Shown here: positions 1 through 7,183 of the stretch, piece by piece | How the letters are laid out: the number at the start of each line of letters is the position of its first letter | How positions within the stretch are numbered: position 1 is the stretch's first letter | From: Modestobacter sp. VKM Ac-2982 | GTDB lineage: Bacteria > Actinomycetota > Actinomycetes > Mycobacteriales > Geodermatophilaceae | DNA length: 64,000 nucleotides | Direction: 5' to 3' | Assembly: GCF_026967935.1 (NCBI RefSeq) | Contig: NZ_JAPVBL010000002.1 | Span: 248,001 to 312,000, forward strand | Program-made: the position numbers and the translations under genes | The notes under the pieces: model-generated | The model's input: the letters and a program-made list of their open reading frames with translations, nothing else | Told to the model about the DNA's origin: nothing | Databases searched by the model: none

Positions 1-22
1 CGCGCGGCTGCTGCGCCGCTGA
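1..22 (+). CDS. possible C-terminal end of an upstream gene (partial)
   Basis: Read from base 2, the first bases encode ARLLRR followed by a TGA stop at 20-22. This is compatible with the tail of a forward gene that begins outside the window. Nothing about its function can be said. A short G/C hairpin (GGGCC-gtcc-GGGCCC type) follows directly and could belong to its terminator. The call rests only on a plausible arginine-rich end and the position, so it is weak. Confidence 0.25.
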
Positions 23-70
23 TCAGCGGGCCGTCCGGGCCCGGTCAGCGATCGGTTGCGAGAGTGCAAC

Positions 71-85
71 CACCCTGTGAGGGTG
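71..85. promoter_or_regulatory. inverted repeat in the 5-prime leader of the Mo-enzyme gene
   Basis: CACCCT-gtg-AGGGTG is a perfect inverted repeat with 6-base arms and a 3-base spacer, about 185 bases before the start of the molybdopterin oxidoreductase gene. The 247-base stretch between base 22 and the start codon holds no convincing gene, so it is probably promoter plus leader. The repeat could be an operator or a small hairpin. I did not recognise a Moco, cobalamin or other riboswitch. Confidence 0.3.
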
Positions 86-269
86 AGGTCCGGAGCTGCC
101 TGGGCCGCCCCTCGGGGTGGAGCACGGGCAGGACGCGCTGAGCAGTGGCGCGCGGACGTCGTCCGAGTCCGACCGTGGCGTCGGCACCCCACCGGGGGCC
201 GCTTGCCGCAGATCGGTCAGGACCGGACGACGAGCACCGCAGAGGGCTGACTCGATCGGGAGACATGGC

Positions 270-2735
270 ATGCAGATCGACCGCATCGCAGAACCGTGGG
301 GCACCCGGACGCCGTACGGACCGGGGGAGGACTGGCCCACCCGGGTCGACACCCACCTGACCGACGGGGTGGCCGCCGAGGACGTGGACCGCTGGGTCCA
401 GTCGGCGACGATCCTGCACTCCAACGGCGACGGCCTGGACATCGCCGTCAAGGACGGCGAGATCGTCGGCGTCCGGGGCCGCGCCGAGGACCGGGTCAAC
501 CACGGCCGGCTCGGGCCCAAGGACCTCTTCGGCTGGCAGGCGAACAAGTCGCCGGACCGGTTGACGAAGCCGCTGATCCGGCGCAACGGGGAGCTGGTGG
601 AGACCGACTGGGACACCGCGATGGACGCGGTCGCCGGCCGGGCCAAGGAGCTGCTGGCCGAGCAGGGCCCCAGCGCGATCAGCTTCTACACCACCGGGCA
701 GCTGTTCCTGGAGGAGTACTACACCCTCGGGCTGATCGCCCACGGCGGCATCGGCACCAATCACGTCGACGGCAACACCCGGCTGTGCACGGCGACCGCG
801 GCCGCGGCGCTCAAGGAGTCCTTCGGCTGCGACGGGCAGCCCGGTTCCTACACCGACATCGACCACGCCGACGTGATCGCGCTCTTCGGGCACAACATGG
901 CCGAGACGCAGACCGTGCTGTGGACCCGGGTCCTGGACCGGCTGGCCGGCCCCAACCCGCCCCAGGTCATCTGCGTGGACCCGCGGGAGACCCCCGTCGC
1001 CCGGGCGGCGACGGTGCACCTCGCCCCGCGCCCGGGCACCAACGTCATGCTGATGAACGCCCTGCTGCACGAGGTGATCGCCAACGGCTGGGTCGACGAG
1101 GAGTACGTGCAGGCGCACGCCGTCGGGTTCGCCGAGCTGCAGCAGCGGGTGGCCGACTACCCGCCGGAGCTCGCCGCGCAGATCTGCGACGTCCCGGTCG
1201 AGCAGATCCGGGAGGCGGCCCGCATCGTCGGCACCGCCGAGCGGCTGATGTCCAGCGTCCTGCAGGGCTTCTACCAGTCGCACCAGGCCACCGCGGCCGC
1301 CGTGCAGGTCAACAACCTGCACATCATCCGCGGCATGCTCGGCAAGCCCGGCTGCGGGCTGCTGCAGATGAACGGCCAGCCCACCGCGCAGAACACCCGC
1401 GAGTGCGGCGCCGACGGCGACCTGCCCGCCTTCCGCAACTGGTCCAACGAGCAGCACGTGAAGGACCTCGCGAAGGTCTGGAACCTCGACCCGATGCAGA
1501 TCCCGCACTGGTCGCCGCCCACGCACGCCATGGAGATGTTCCGGTACGCCGAAGAGGGCTCCATCAGGTTCATGTGGGTGCAGGCCACCAACCCGGCGGT
1601 CTCCCTGCCCGAGCTGGGCCGGATCCGGGAGGTCCTCGCCCAGGAACGGCTGTTCCTCGTGGTGCAGGACATCTTCCTGTCCGAGACGGCGCAGCTCGCC
1701 GACGTCGTGCTGCCGGCGGCCACCTGGGGGGAGAAGACCGGCACGTTCACCAACGTCGACCGCACCGTGCACATCTCGGACAAGGCGGTCGAGCCCCCGG
1801 GGGAGGCCCGACCCGACCTGGACATCTTCATCGACTTCTCGCGTCGCATGGACCTGCAGGACAAGGACGGCCAGCCACTGGTGAAGTGGTCGACGCCCGA
1901 GGAGGCCTTCGAGGGCTGGAAGGAGTGCACCCGCGGGCGGCCCTGCGACTACACCGGCCTGAGCTACGAGAAGCTGCGCGGGGGCAGCGGCATCCAGTGG
2001 CCGTGCAACGAGGAGAACCCCGACGGAACCGAGCACATCTACGTCGACGGTCAGTTCTGGTCAGCGCCCGACTACTGCGAGAGCTACGGCCGGGACCTGG
2101 TGACCGGCGCGCCGGTGTCACCGGTCGAGTACAAGGCGCTGAACCCCACCGGCAAGGCGGTCCTGAAGGCGGTCGAGTACCTCCCGCCGCACGAGGTCGT
2201 CAGCCAGGACTTCCCCTTCCAGCTGATCACCGGCCGCACGCTCTACCACTTCCACACCCGGACGAAGACCGCCCGGGCGCCGCAGCTGCAGAAGGCAGCA
2301 CCGGAGGTGTGGGTGGAGCTGTCGGCCAGTGACGCCGCCGACCGTGGCTTCACCGAGGGCGACCTGCTGGAGATCAGCACCCCCCGGGGCCGGGTGGAGG
2401 CCCGGCTGCGGATCAGCGGGATCCGTCCTGGCGTGGCCTTCCTGCCGTTCCACTACGGGTACTGGGACGAGCCCTCGGGCCACGAACCAGACGGGAAGCG
2501 GGGCCGGGCGGCCAACGAGCTGACGCTCACCGACTGGGACCCGGCGTCCAAGCAGCCGATCTTCAAGACCGCCGCCGCCCGGGTGGAGCGCCTGGAGAAG
2601 AGCACCGGGCAGCCGTCGGCCGCGCCCACCACCACCGCGTCCCGGCCGGTCAGCGGGGACGTCCCGCCGACGGTGGGCGGCCCTGCCGCCTCGGCCACCG
2701 AAGAGCTCACGACCGTTTCCGGAGGCACGCGATGA
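270..2735 (+). CDS. molybdopterin (bis-MGD) oxidoreductase, nitrate reductase/formate dehydrogenase-like, without the usual Fe-S ligands
   Basis: An 821-residue member of the DMSO-reductase superfamily. It should carry a bis-MGD molybdenum cofactor and act as a cytoplasmic oxidoreductase; the substrate is unknown. The start at 270 is chosen because GGGAGA lies 6 bases upstream and the conserved N-terminal domain begins soon after. The Mo-domain motif NTRLC places a probable Mo-ligand cysteine at residue 173, as in assimilatory nitrate reductases. The C-terminal molydop-binding domain contains LITGRTLYHFHTRTKT. Oddly, the N-terminal CxxCxxxC motif that normally binds a [4Fe-4S] cluster reads T47-I-L-H50-S-N-G-D54: spacing is intact but all three cysteines are gone. 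The last ~50 residues are a low-complexity Pro/Ala/Ser/Thr tail. No signal peptide is visible. The stop overlaps the next gene by ATGA, so the two are probably translationally coupled. Family is certain; substrate and electron route are not. Confidence 0.9.
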   Translation: MQIDRIAEPWGTRTPYGPGEDWPTRVDTHLTDGVAAEDVDRWVQSATILHSNGDGLDIAVKDGEIVGVRGRAEDRVNHGRLGPKDLFGWQANKSPDRLTKPLIRRNGELVETDWDTAMDAVAGRAKELLAEQGPSAISFYTTGQLFLEEYYTLGLIAHGGIGTNHVDGNTRLCTATAAAALKESFGCDGQPGSYTDIDHADVIALFGHNMAETQTVLWTRVLDRLAGPNPPQVICVDPRETPVARAATVHLAPRPGTNVMLMNALLHEVIANGWVDEEYVQAHAVGFAELQQRVADYPPELAAQICDVPVEQIREAARIVGTAERLMSSVLQGFYQSHQATAAAVQVNNLHIIRGMLGKPGCGLLQMNGQPTAQNTRECGADGDLPAFRNWSNEQHVKDLAKVWNLDPMQIPHWSPPTHAMEMFRYAEEGSIRFMWVQATNPAVSLPELGRIREVLAQERLFLVVQDIFLSETAQLADVVLPAATWGEKTGTFTNVDRTVHISDKAVEPPGEARPDLDIFIDFSRRMDLQDKDGQPLVKWSTPEEAFEGWKECTRGRPCDYTGLSYEKLRGGSGIQWPCNEENPDGTEHIYVDGQFWSAPDYCESYGRDLVTGAPVSPVEYKALNPTGKAVLKAVEYLPPHEVVSQDFPFQLITGRTLYHFHTRTKTARAPQLQKAAPEVWVELSASDAADRGFTEGDLLEISTPRGRVEARLRISGIRPGVAFLPFHYGYWDEPSGHEPDGKRGRAANELTLTDWDPASKQPIFKTAAARVERLEKSTGQPSAAPTTTASRPVSGDVPPTVGGPAASATEELTTVSGGTR

Positions 2736-3214
2736 AGCTCGGACTGGCCATCGAGGAACTGCACCGTTCGGAGAACCACCTGGCGCGGGCGCTGCTGGCC
2801 GCCTCCGACCGGCACAAGACCGACCACGAGGTCTTCTACGTCGCACGCGACATCGCCCGGTGGTCGCAGGACCACGTGCAGGCGCTCGCCGCGATCGGCG
2901 CCGACTACGGGGTCGAACTCGACGCGGAACCCGAGGACGACCCGGGCATGCTGGCCGGCCTGCGGCAGAAGGCGGCCGAGGCCGTGGGGCGCCGGCCCGA
3001 GCCGGGGATGCTCATGCTCGCCGACCTGCGGCACATCCACCGCGAGGCGGCCGGCGTCTCGCTGGACTGGGAGCTGCTCGCCCAGGCCGCCCAGGGAGCC
3101 AAGCAGAAGAAGCTCCTGGAGCTGGCGCAGCGCTGCCACCCGGAGACCCTCCGGCAGATGCGCTGGGCGAACGGCAAGTTGAAGGCGTCGTCGACCCAGG
3201 TGCTGGTGAGCTGA
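2732..3214 (+). CDS. predicted alpha-helical bundle protein coupled to the Mo enzyme
   Basis: A 160-residue soluble protein of unknown function, starting inside the Mo-enzyme stop codon (ATGA). It looks almost entirely alpha-helical, with about four long helices. Potential metal ligands cluster in the first helices: E8, E9, H11, E14 and H16, then H28, H32, E33 and H48, with further histidines near the third helix (LRHIHREA). That layout suggests a ferritin- or hemerythrin-like fold, but I cannot assign a family. Given the overlap and the missing Fe-S ligands of its partner, it may be an electron-transfer, assembly or metal-delivery subunit. This is inference. Confidence 0.75.
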   Translation: MKLGLAIEELHRSENHLARALLAASDRHKTDHEVFYVARDIARWSQDHVQALAAIGADYGVELDAEPEDDPGMLAGLRQKAAEAVGRRPEPGMLMLADLRHIHREAAGVSLDWELLAQAAQGAKQKKLLELAQRCHPETLRQMRWANGKLKASSTQVLVS

Positions 3215-3882
3215 TGGCGGAGGGAGGTCCGGCGGCTCGGGTCGTCCTTCGTCCCCTGGCCACCCCCCTGCCGCTGGGCTTCCTGGCGTTGGCGCTGGCC
3301 ACGACGGTGTTCAGCGCCGCCCAACTCGGCTGGGTCTCACCGGACCAGGCCAGGATCGCGGCGATCACCGCCCTGGCCGCGACGGTCCCGTTGCAGTTCC
3401 TGGCCGCGGTGTTCGGGTTCCTCACCCGGGACCCGGTCGCGGCGACCGGGATGGGGATCCTCAGCGGCACCTGGGCGGTGGCCGGGGTCGCCACGCTCAC
3501 CCTCCCGGCAGGCGGGACCAGCCCCGGGCTCGGTGTGCTGCTGGTGGTCGCCGGCATCGCGATGACGGTGCCGGCTGCGGCGGCGATCAGCAGCAAGGTG
3601 ATGCCCGCGCTGGTGATGGTCGTCGCGGGCAGCCGGTTCGTCACGACGGGGGTCTACGAGATGACCGCCTCCGCGGACTGGAAGGCGGTGGCCGGCTGGG
3701 TCGGGATCGCGCTGGCCGTGGTCGCCTTCTACACCGCGCTGGCCCTGGAGCTCGAGGGCGCGCAGGAGAACACGGTGCTGCCGGTCGGGCGGCGCGGCCC
3801 GGGCCGGGCCGCGATGGACGGCGAGGGACCGCTCGGGCCGGGCTCCCTGGCGGAGGAGGCCGGTGTCCGGCCGCAGCTGTGA
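3214..3882 (+). CDS. SatP/YaaH-like (GPR1/FUN34/YaaH family) membrane protein
   Basis: A 222-residue protein with about six transmembrane segments. Near the N-terminus TPLPLGFLALAL resembles the NPAPLGL signature of the acetate/succinate-proton symporter family (SatP, Ady2), which moves small carboxylates across the cytoplasmic membrane. The ATG shares one base with the stop of the preceding gene (TGATG), so it is the third gene of the Mo-enzyme operon. The C-terminal ~45 residues are hydrophilic. The family call rests on the motif and topology; it could be a divergent relative with another small solute. It is convergent with the following lipoprotein gene, with 13 bases between the stops. 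Confidence 0.65.
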   Translation: MAEGGPAARVVLRPLATPLPLGFLALALATTVFSAAQLGWVSPDQARIAAITALAATVPLQFLAAVFGFLTRDPVAATGMGILSGTWAVAGVATLTLPAGGTSPGLGVLLVVAGIAMTVPAAAAISSKVMPALVMVVAGSRFVTTGVYEMTASADWKAVAGWVGIALAVVAFYTALALELEGAQENTVLPVGRRGPGRAAMDGEGPLGPGSLAEEAGVRPQL

Positions 3883-3895
3883 CGCCGCTGCGCGG

Positions 3896-4513
3896 TCAGG
3901 ACGTCGGCGAGGCGGAGGCGGTCAGCAGCTGCTCGTAGTCGGCGGCCGAGAGGGGCTGCGACGTCAGCTCGCCCGAGGGCAGTGGTGCCTCCACCGGCTG
4001 CCCGGCCCGGGTGAGCAGCACCGCCTCCACCTCCGGGAGGCTGGTGGCGGTCAACACGATCTGGGCGACCGCGCGGCGGCTCTCCTGACCCGCCGGTGCC
4101 TCGGCGGCCCCGCCCAGGTCGATCGTCACCGTCCCGTCGGACAGCTCGTCCACCGCCAGTGACGTCTCCGGCCGCAGCGCGGTGGACAGCCGGTCGGTCA
4201 GCTCGCTGGCCGTCGGGCCGGTCGCCAGGTCGTCGAGCAGCTGGTCGAGCTGGTCGATCAGCGCATCGGAGCGCAGCGACCGGCCGCGGGGGACGAGGGC
4301 GCCGTCCTCGGCCACCAGGTAGACGCGCGGCTCGTCCAGGCGTGCGGCGGCGGAGGGGGCCCCGGTGGCGGTCGGGCTGGGGGACCCGAGGTCGTAGGGC
4401 ACCTGGGAGGTGGGGATCGGCTCGGGTGCGCCGCCGGTCGGGACGCCGCAGCCGGCGAGGGCAGCGGACAGCACCAGCCCCCCGGTCCAGCGCCTCGCGT
4501 GGAGCCGGCTCAC
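3896..4513 (-). CDS. GerMN-domain lipoprotein of a two-component operon
   Basis: A 205-residue exported lipoprotein. The GTG start at 4513 overlaps the kinase stop as GTGA, and it gives a short basic N-terminus, a hydrophobic stretch and a lipobox LAGC, so it should be lipid-anchored outside the membrane. The body matches the GerMN (sporulation/germination) fold, with SLAVDELSDGTVTIDL and a run of conserved acidic and hydrophobic residues. Response regulator, kinase and GerMN lipoprotein in this order recalls mtrA-mtrB-lpqB and afsQ1-afsQ2 loci, where the lipoprotein modulates the sensor kinase. It is much shorter than LpqB. Confidence 0.8.
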   Translation of the reverse strand: MSRLHARRWTGGLVLSAALAGCGVPTGGAPEPIPTSQVPYDLGSPSPTATGAPSAAARLDEPRVYLVAEDGALVPRGRSLRSDALIDQLDQLLDDLATGPTASELTDRLSTALRPETSLAVDELSDGTVTIDLGGAAEAPAGQESRRAVAQIVLTATSLPEVEAVLLTRAGQPVEAPLPSGELTSQPLSAADYEQLLTASASPTS

Positions 4514-5883
4514 CGCGGTGCGCCGGGGAGGGAGAGGGTGAAGCGCGCCCCGCCGAACGGGCTCTCGGAACACCAGGCACCGCCGCCGTGCCCGGTCGCG
4601 GTCTCCTCCACGATCGCCAGCCCCAGGCCGGCGCCGGGCAGCGACCCGCGGGCGGCCCGCGGGCCCCGGGCGAACCGCTCGAACACCCGCTCCCGCTCGA
4701 CGAGGGGGACGCCGGGACCGGCGTCGTCGACCATCACGACCACCGAGCCCTCCCGGCGTTCCACCCGCACCGCCGCGGCCCCGGTCGCGTGCCGGTCGGC
4801 GTTGTCGAGCAGGTTGGTCACCGCCCGCTCCAGCCGGTTCTTGTCGCCCTGCACGACCGTCTCCTCGTCGGGGTCGGCGGAGAGCAGCACCTCCGGGCCG
4901 CCGCGGTGGGCCAGAACCTCGCGGACCAGCGCGGCCAGCGAGACGGGCTCGCCCACCGCCGTCACGGGATCGCCGTCCACCCGGGCCAGCTCCAGCAGGT
5001 CGTCGAGCATCCGGCGGAACCGGCCGAGCTCGCCCTGGATGAGCGCCAGCGCCTGCTGGCCGCGGGGCGAGAGCTCCTCACGGCGGGCGCCCAGCACCTC
5101 GACACTGGTGACCAGGCTGGTCAGCGGACTGCGCAGCTCGTGGCTGACGTCGCCGACGAACCGGGTGTCCCGCTCGATCCGGGAGGCGAGCGCGTCAACC
5201 ATGCTGTTGAAGCTCGCGACGATCGCCAGCAGGTCGGGGTCCTCGGTGGGCGGCAGCCGGATGTCCAGCTCGCCCCCGGCGATCCGGGTCGCGGCCCCGG
5301 CCACCTGCTCCAGCGGCTGGACGACGCGCCGGCTCGCCCAGGACCCGAACAGCGCGCCGGCGAGGGTGGCGGTCAGCGCACCGGCGCCGAGCACCGCGGC
5401 CAGCGTGCGCAGCGCGGTCTGCAGCTCGACCAGCGGGGCGACCTCGTAGAACTCGACGCCCGCCGCGGCGATCGGGATGCCGATCACCAGGTGCGGGCCG
5501 GTCGGGCTGCTGACCCGGGCGGTGCCGGCCTGGCCGGAGGCCACCAGCTCCTGCAGCGCGCCCGGGACGTCGCGGGCGCCGACGTCCAACCGGGAGGAGT
5601 ACCAGGCGCCGTCACTGCGCACCACGACGTCCGCGCCACCGGAGGGCACCAGGTCGTCGAGCTCCTCGCCGACCTCGCTGCCCGCCGTGGAGAGCCGGCT
5701 GGCCAGGACGTTCGCGTCGGTGAACGCCTGCCGGGTGGCGGCGCTCTCCCGCTGGTCCAGCAGGTAGCTCCGGGCGAGCCCGAAGGTGGTGGTCACCAGG
5801 ACGGCGGAGACGAGCAGCGCGCCGACGGCGAAGGCGAGCACGATGCGCGCCCGCAGCCGTCTCGGCGCGAGCGCCAGCCTCAC
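4510..5883 (-). CDS. MtrB/AfsQ2-like sensor histidine kinase
   Basis: A 457-residue membrane sensor kinase. The GTG start at 5883 overlaps the stop of the response regulator (GTGA). It has a first transmembrane segment near residues 12-35, an extracytoplasmic sensor region of about 125 residues, a second segment, then a HAMP domain, a HisKA dimerisation domain with phospho-acceptor motif VSHELRSPL, and a HATPase_c domain with N box (NLLDNADRH) and G boxes (DDAGPG, GAGLGLAI). It should phosphorylate the regulator encoded immediately upstream. The downstream GerMN lipoprotein is a likely accessory. The signal is unknown; cell-wall or envelope state is typical for this family. Confidence 0.9.
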   Translation of the reverse strand: MRLALAPRRLRARIVLAFAVGALLVSAVLVTTTFGLARSYLLDQRESAATRQAFTDANVLASRLSTAGSEVGEELDDLVPSGGADVVVRSDGAWYSSRLDVGARDVPGALQELVASGQAGTARVSSPTGPHLVIGIPIAAAGVEFYEVAPLVELQTALRTLAAVLGAGALTATLAGALFGSWASRRVVQPLEQVAGAATRIAGGELDIRLPPTEDPDLLAIVASFNSMVDALASRIERDTRFVGDVSHELRSPLTSLVTSVEVLGARREELSPRGQQALALIQGELGRFRRMLDDLLELARVDGDPVTAVGEPVSLAALVREVLAHRGGPEVLLSADPDEETVVQGDKNRLERAVTNLLDNADRHATGAAAVRVERREGSVVVMVDDAGPGVPLVERERVFERFARGPRAARGSLPGAGLGLAIVEETATGHGGGAWCSESPFGGARFTLSLPGAPR

Positions 5884-6596
5884 TGAGGATCCAGCCGGTA
5901 GCCCAGGCCCCGCACGGTCACCACCAGCGTCGGGGCGCCCGGGTCCCGCTCGACCTTGGTGCGCAGCCGGCGCACGTGCACGTCCACGAGCCGCTCGTCG
6001 CCGAAGAAGCCGTGCTCCCAGACCCGCTCCAGCAGCGCCTGCCGGCTGAGCACGCGGCCGGGGGAGGCGGCGAGCTCGCACAGCAACCGGAACTCCGTGA
6101 GGGTCAGGTGCAGCTGGTCGGTGCCGCGGTGCACGGTGCCCCGGTCGGGCCGGAGCACCAGCGGCGCCGCCGGGTCGCCGTCGAGGACGAGTTCCTGCGG
6201 TCGCTCGTCGCCGCCGGAGCTCGCGCCGACCCGGCGACGCAGGGCGCGCAGCCGGGCGGTGATCTCCTTGACCTGGAACGGCTTGGTCACGTAGTCGTCG
6301 GCGCCGGCCTCGAGCGCGGCGACGATGTCGTGGGTGTCGGCCCGGGCGCTGACCACGACGATCGGCAGGTCGTTGGCGCGGCGGACCTCCCGGATGACGG
6401 CGTAGCCGTCCATGGCCCCCAGCATCAGGTCGACGATCATCAGGTCGGGTGCGGCGATCGCCACCTGCCGGCAGGCGTCCTCACCGCTGGCGGCCTCGGC
6501 GACCTCGTAGCCCTCGTCCTCGAGGGCCCAGCGCAGGGGCATGCGGATGTGGTCGTCGTCCTCGACCAGCAGCAGACGCGGCGACACGCGGCCCAT
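5880..6596 (-). CDS. OmpR/PhoB-type response regulator, MtrA/AfsQ1-like
   Basis: A 238-residue DNA-binding response regulator. The receiver domain has the acidic pocket VEDDD, phospho-acceptor D56 (IVDLMLG) and the KPF lysine; the C-terminal winged helix has RVLSRQALLERVW and the terminal VRGLGYRLDP typical of OmpR family proteins. It is first of three genes with the kinase and lipoprotein, all joined by GTGA overlaps. ATG at 6596 is the first start before the receiver domain; the ribosome site is weak and a GTG three codons later is an alternative. The upstream region carries a repeated GGATCGCAA motif that may be its own binding site. Confidence 0.92.
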   Translation of the reverse strand: MGRVSPRLLLVEDDDHIRMPLRWALEDEGYEVAEAASGEDACRQVAIAAPDLMIVDLMLGAMDGYAVIREVRRANDLPIVVVSARADTHDIVAALEAGADDYVTKPFQVKEITARLRALRRRVGASSGGDERPQELVLDGDPAAPLVLRPDRGTVHRGTDQLHLTLTEFRLLCELAASPGRVLSRQALLERVWEHGFFGDERLVDVHVRRLRTKVERDPGAPTLVVTVRGLGYRLDPQ

Positions 6597-6638
6597 GCTG
6601 CCATCGCTCCGCTGCGCCCTCCGCGCCGGTCGTCCAGC

Positions 6639-6676
6639 CGTCACAGGATCGCAAACCAACGAGCGAGGGATCGCAA
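6639..6676. promoter_or_regulatory. tandem GGATCGCAA motifs in a divergent promoter region
   Basis: GGATCGCAA occurs at 6646-6654 and again at 6668-6676, 22 bases apart (about two helical turns), between the response-regulator gene and the divergent STAS gene. The first copy sits in CGTCACAGGATCGCAAA, a 17-base string that recurs inverted at 9258-9274. Same-face spacing and recurrence before another gene suggest a regulator-binding site, perhaps for the adjacent regulator; the GTCACA part recalls published MtrA sites. This is inference. Confidence 0.35.
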
Positions 6677-6738
6677 GGTGCGGCACCCATCCTCGGAGGG
6701 GTCCACCCGACCACGCAGAGCCGCGGGGAGCACTGCCG

Positions 6739-7134
6739 ATGACCGTCACCGCCGTCCACCGTCCACCGACGGGCACGGAGGCCGACCAGGCCGCCCCCGT
6801 GACATCGGCGGTCCCGGCCCGGCCCGGCCGGGACGGGCAGGTGGTCGTGCACCTGTCCGACGAGCTGCTCGCGGACGGGCTGGCGGACCTGCGCTGGCTG
6901 CTGCACGACGCCCTGCTGTCCGGCGCACGCCGGCTGGTGGTGGACCTCAGCGACGTCCGGCAGCTCTCCAGCACCGCGGTGGCCAGTTTCCTGTGGGCAC
7001 ACCGCACCTGCCGGGCCCGTGGCGGCGCCGTGGTCCTGCGCGGGGTGAACCGGCGCACCGAGGACCTCTTGCACCGCACCGGTCTGTGGCGGGTCATGCA
7101 GCTGGAGGACCCGGCTCACCCGACGGAGGGCTGA
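6739..7134 (+). CDS. STAS-domain anti-sigma-factor antagonist-like protein
   Basis: A 131-residue cytoplasmic protein with a single STAS domain (about residues 35-120). The core RLVVDLSDVRQLSSTAVASFLW matches the phosphorylation loop of SpoIIAA/RsbV antagonists, with Ser-Ser-Thr at the place where the target serine lies, although the usual DSSG is changed to SSTA. Such proteins release a sigma factor from its anti-sigma kinase when unphosphorylated. The start has GGGGAG 8 bases upstream. No kinase or sigma gene is adjacent, so it would act in trans. It is transcribed divergently from the two-component operon. Confidence 0.85.
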   Translation: MTVTAVHRPPTGTEADQAAPVTSAVPARPGRDGQVVVHLSDELLADGLADLRWLLHDALLSGARRLVVDLSDVRQLSSTAVASFLWAHRTCRARGGAVVLRGVNRRTEDLLHRTGLWRVMQLEDPAHPTEG

Positions 7135-7183
7135 CCGGCCCGCCGCACCGCCGCGGCACAGGCCGGTGGGCGACACTCCCGGC

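Noticed and set aside
23-269. Possible riboswitch in the Mo-enzyme leader
   Set aside because: I compared it with the consensus features I remember for Moco, cobalamin, TPP and glycine riboswitches and found no convincing core. A covariance-model search (Infernal/Rfam) would settle it.
45-2036. Long open frame antisense to the Mo-enzyme gene, with other long antisense frames over most genes
   Set aside because: In DNA this GC-rich, stops are rare in the antisense frames. The translations are low-complexity (Gly, Arg, Pro, Ala, Val) with no motif, while the sense frames show recognisable domains.
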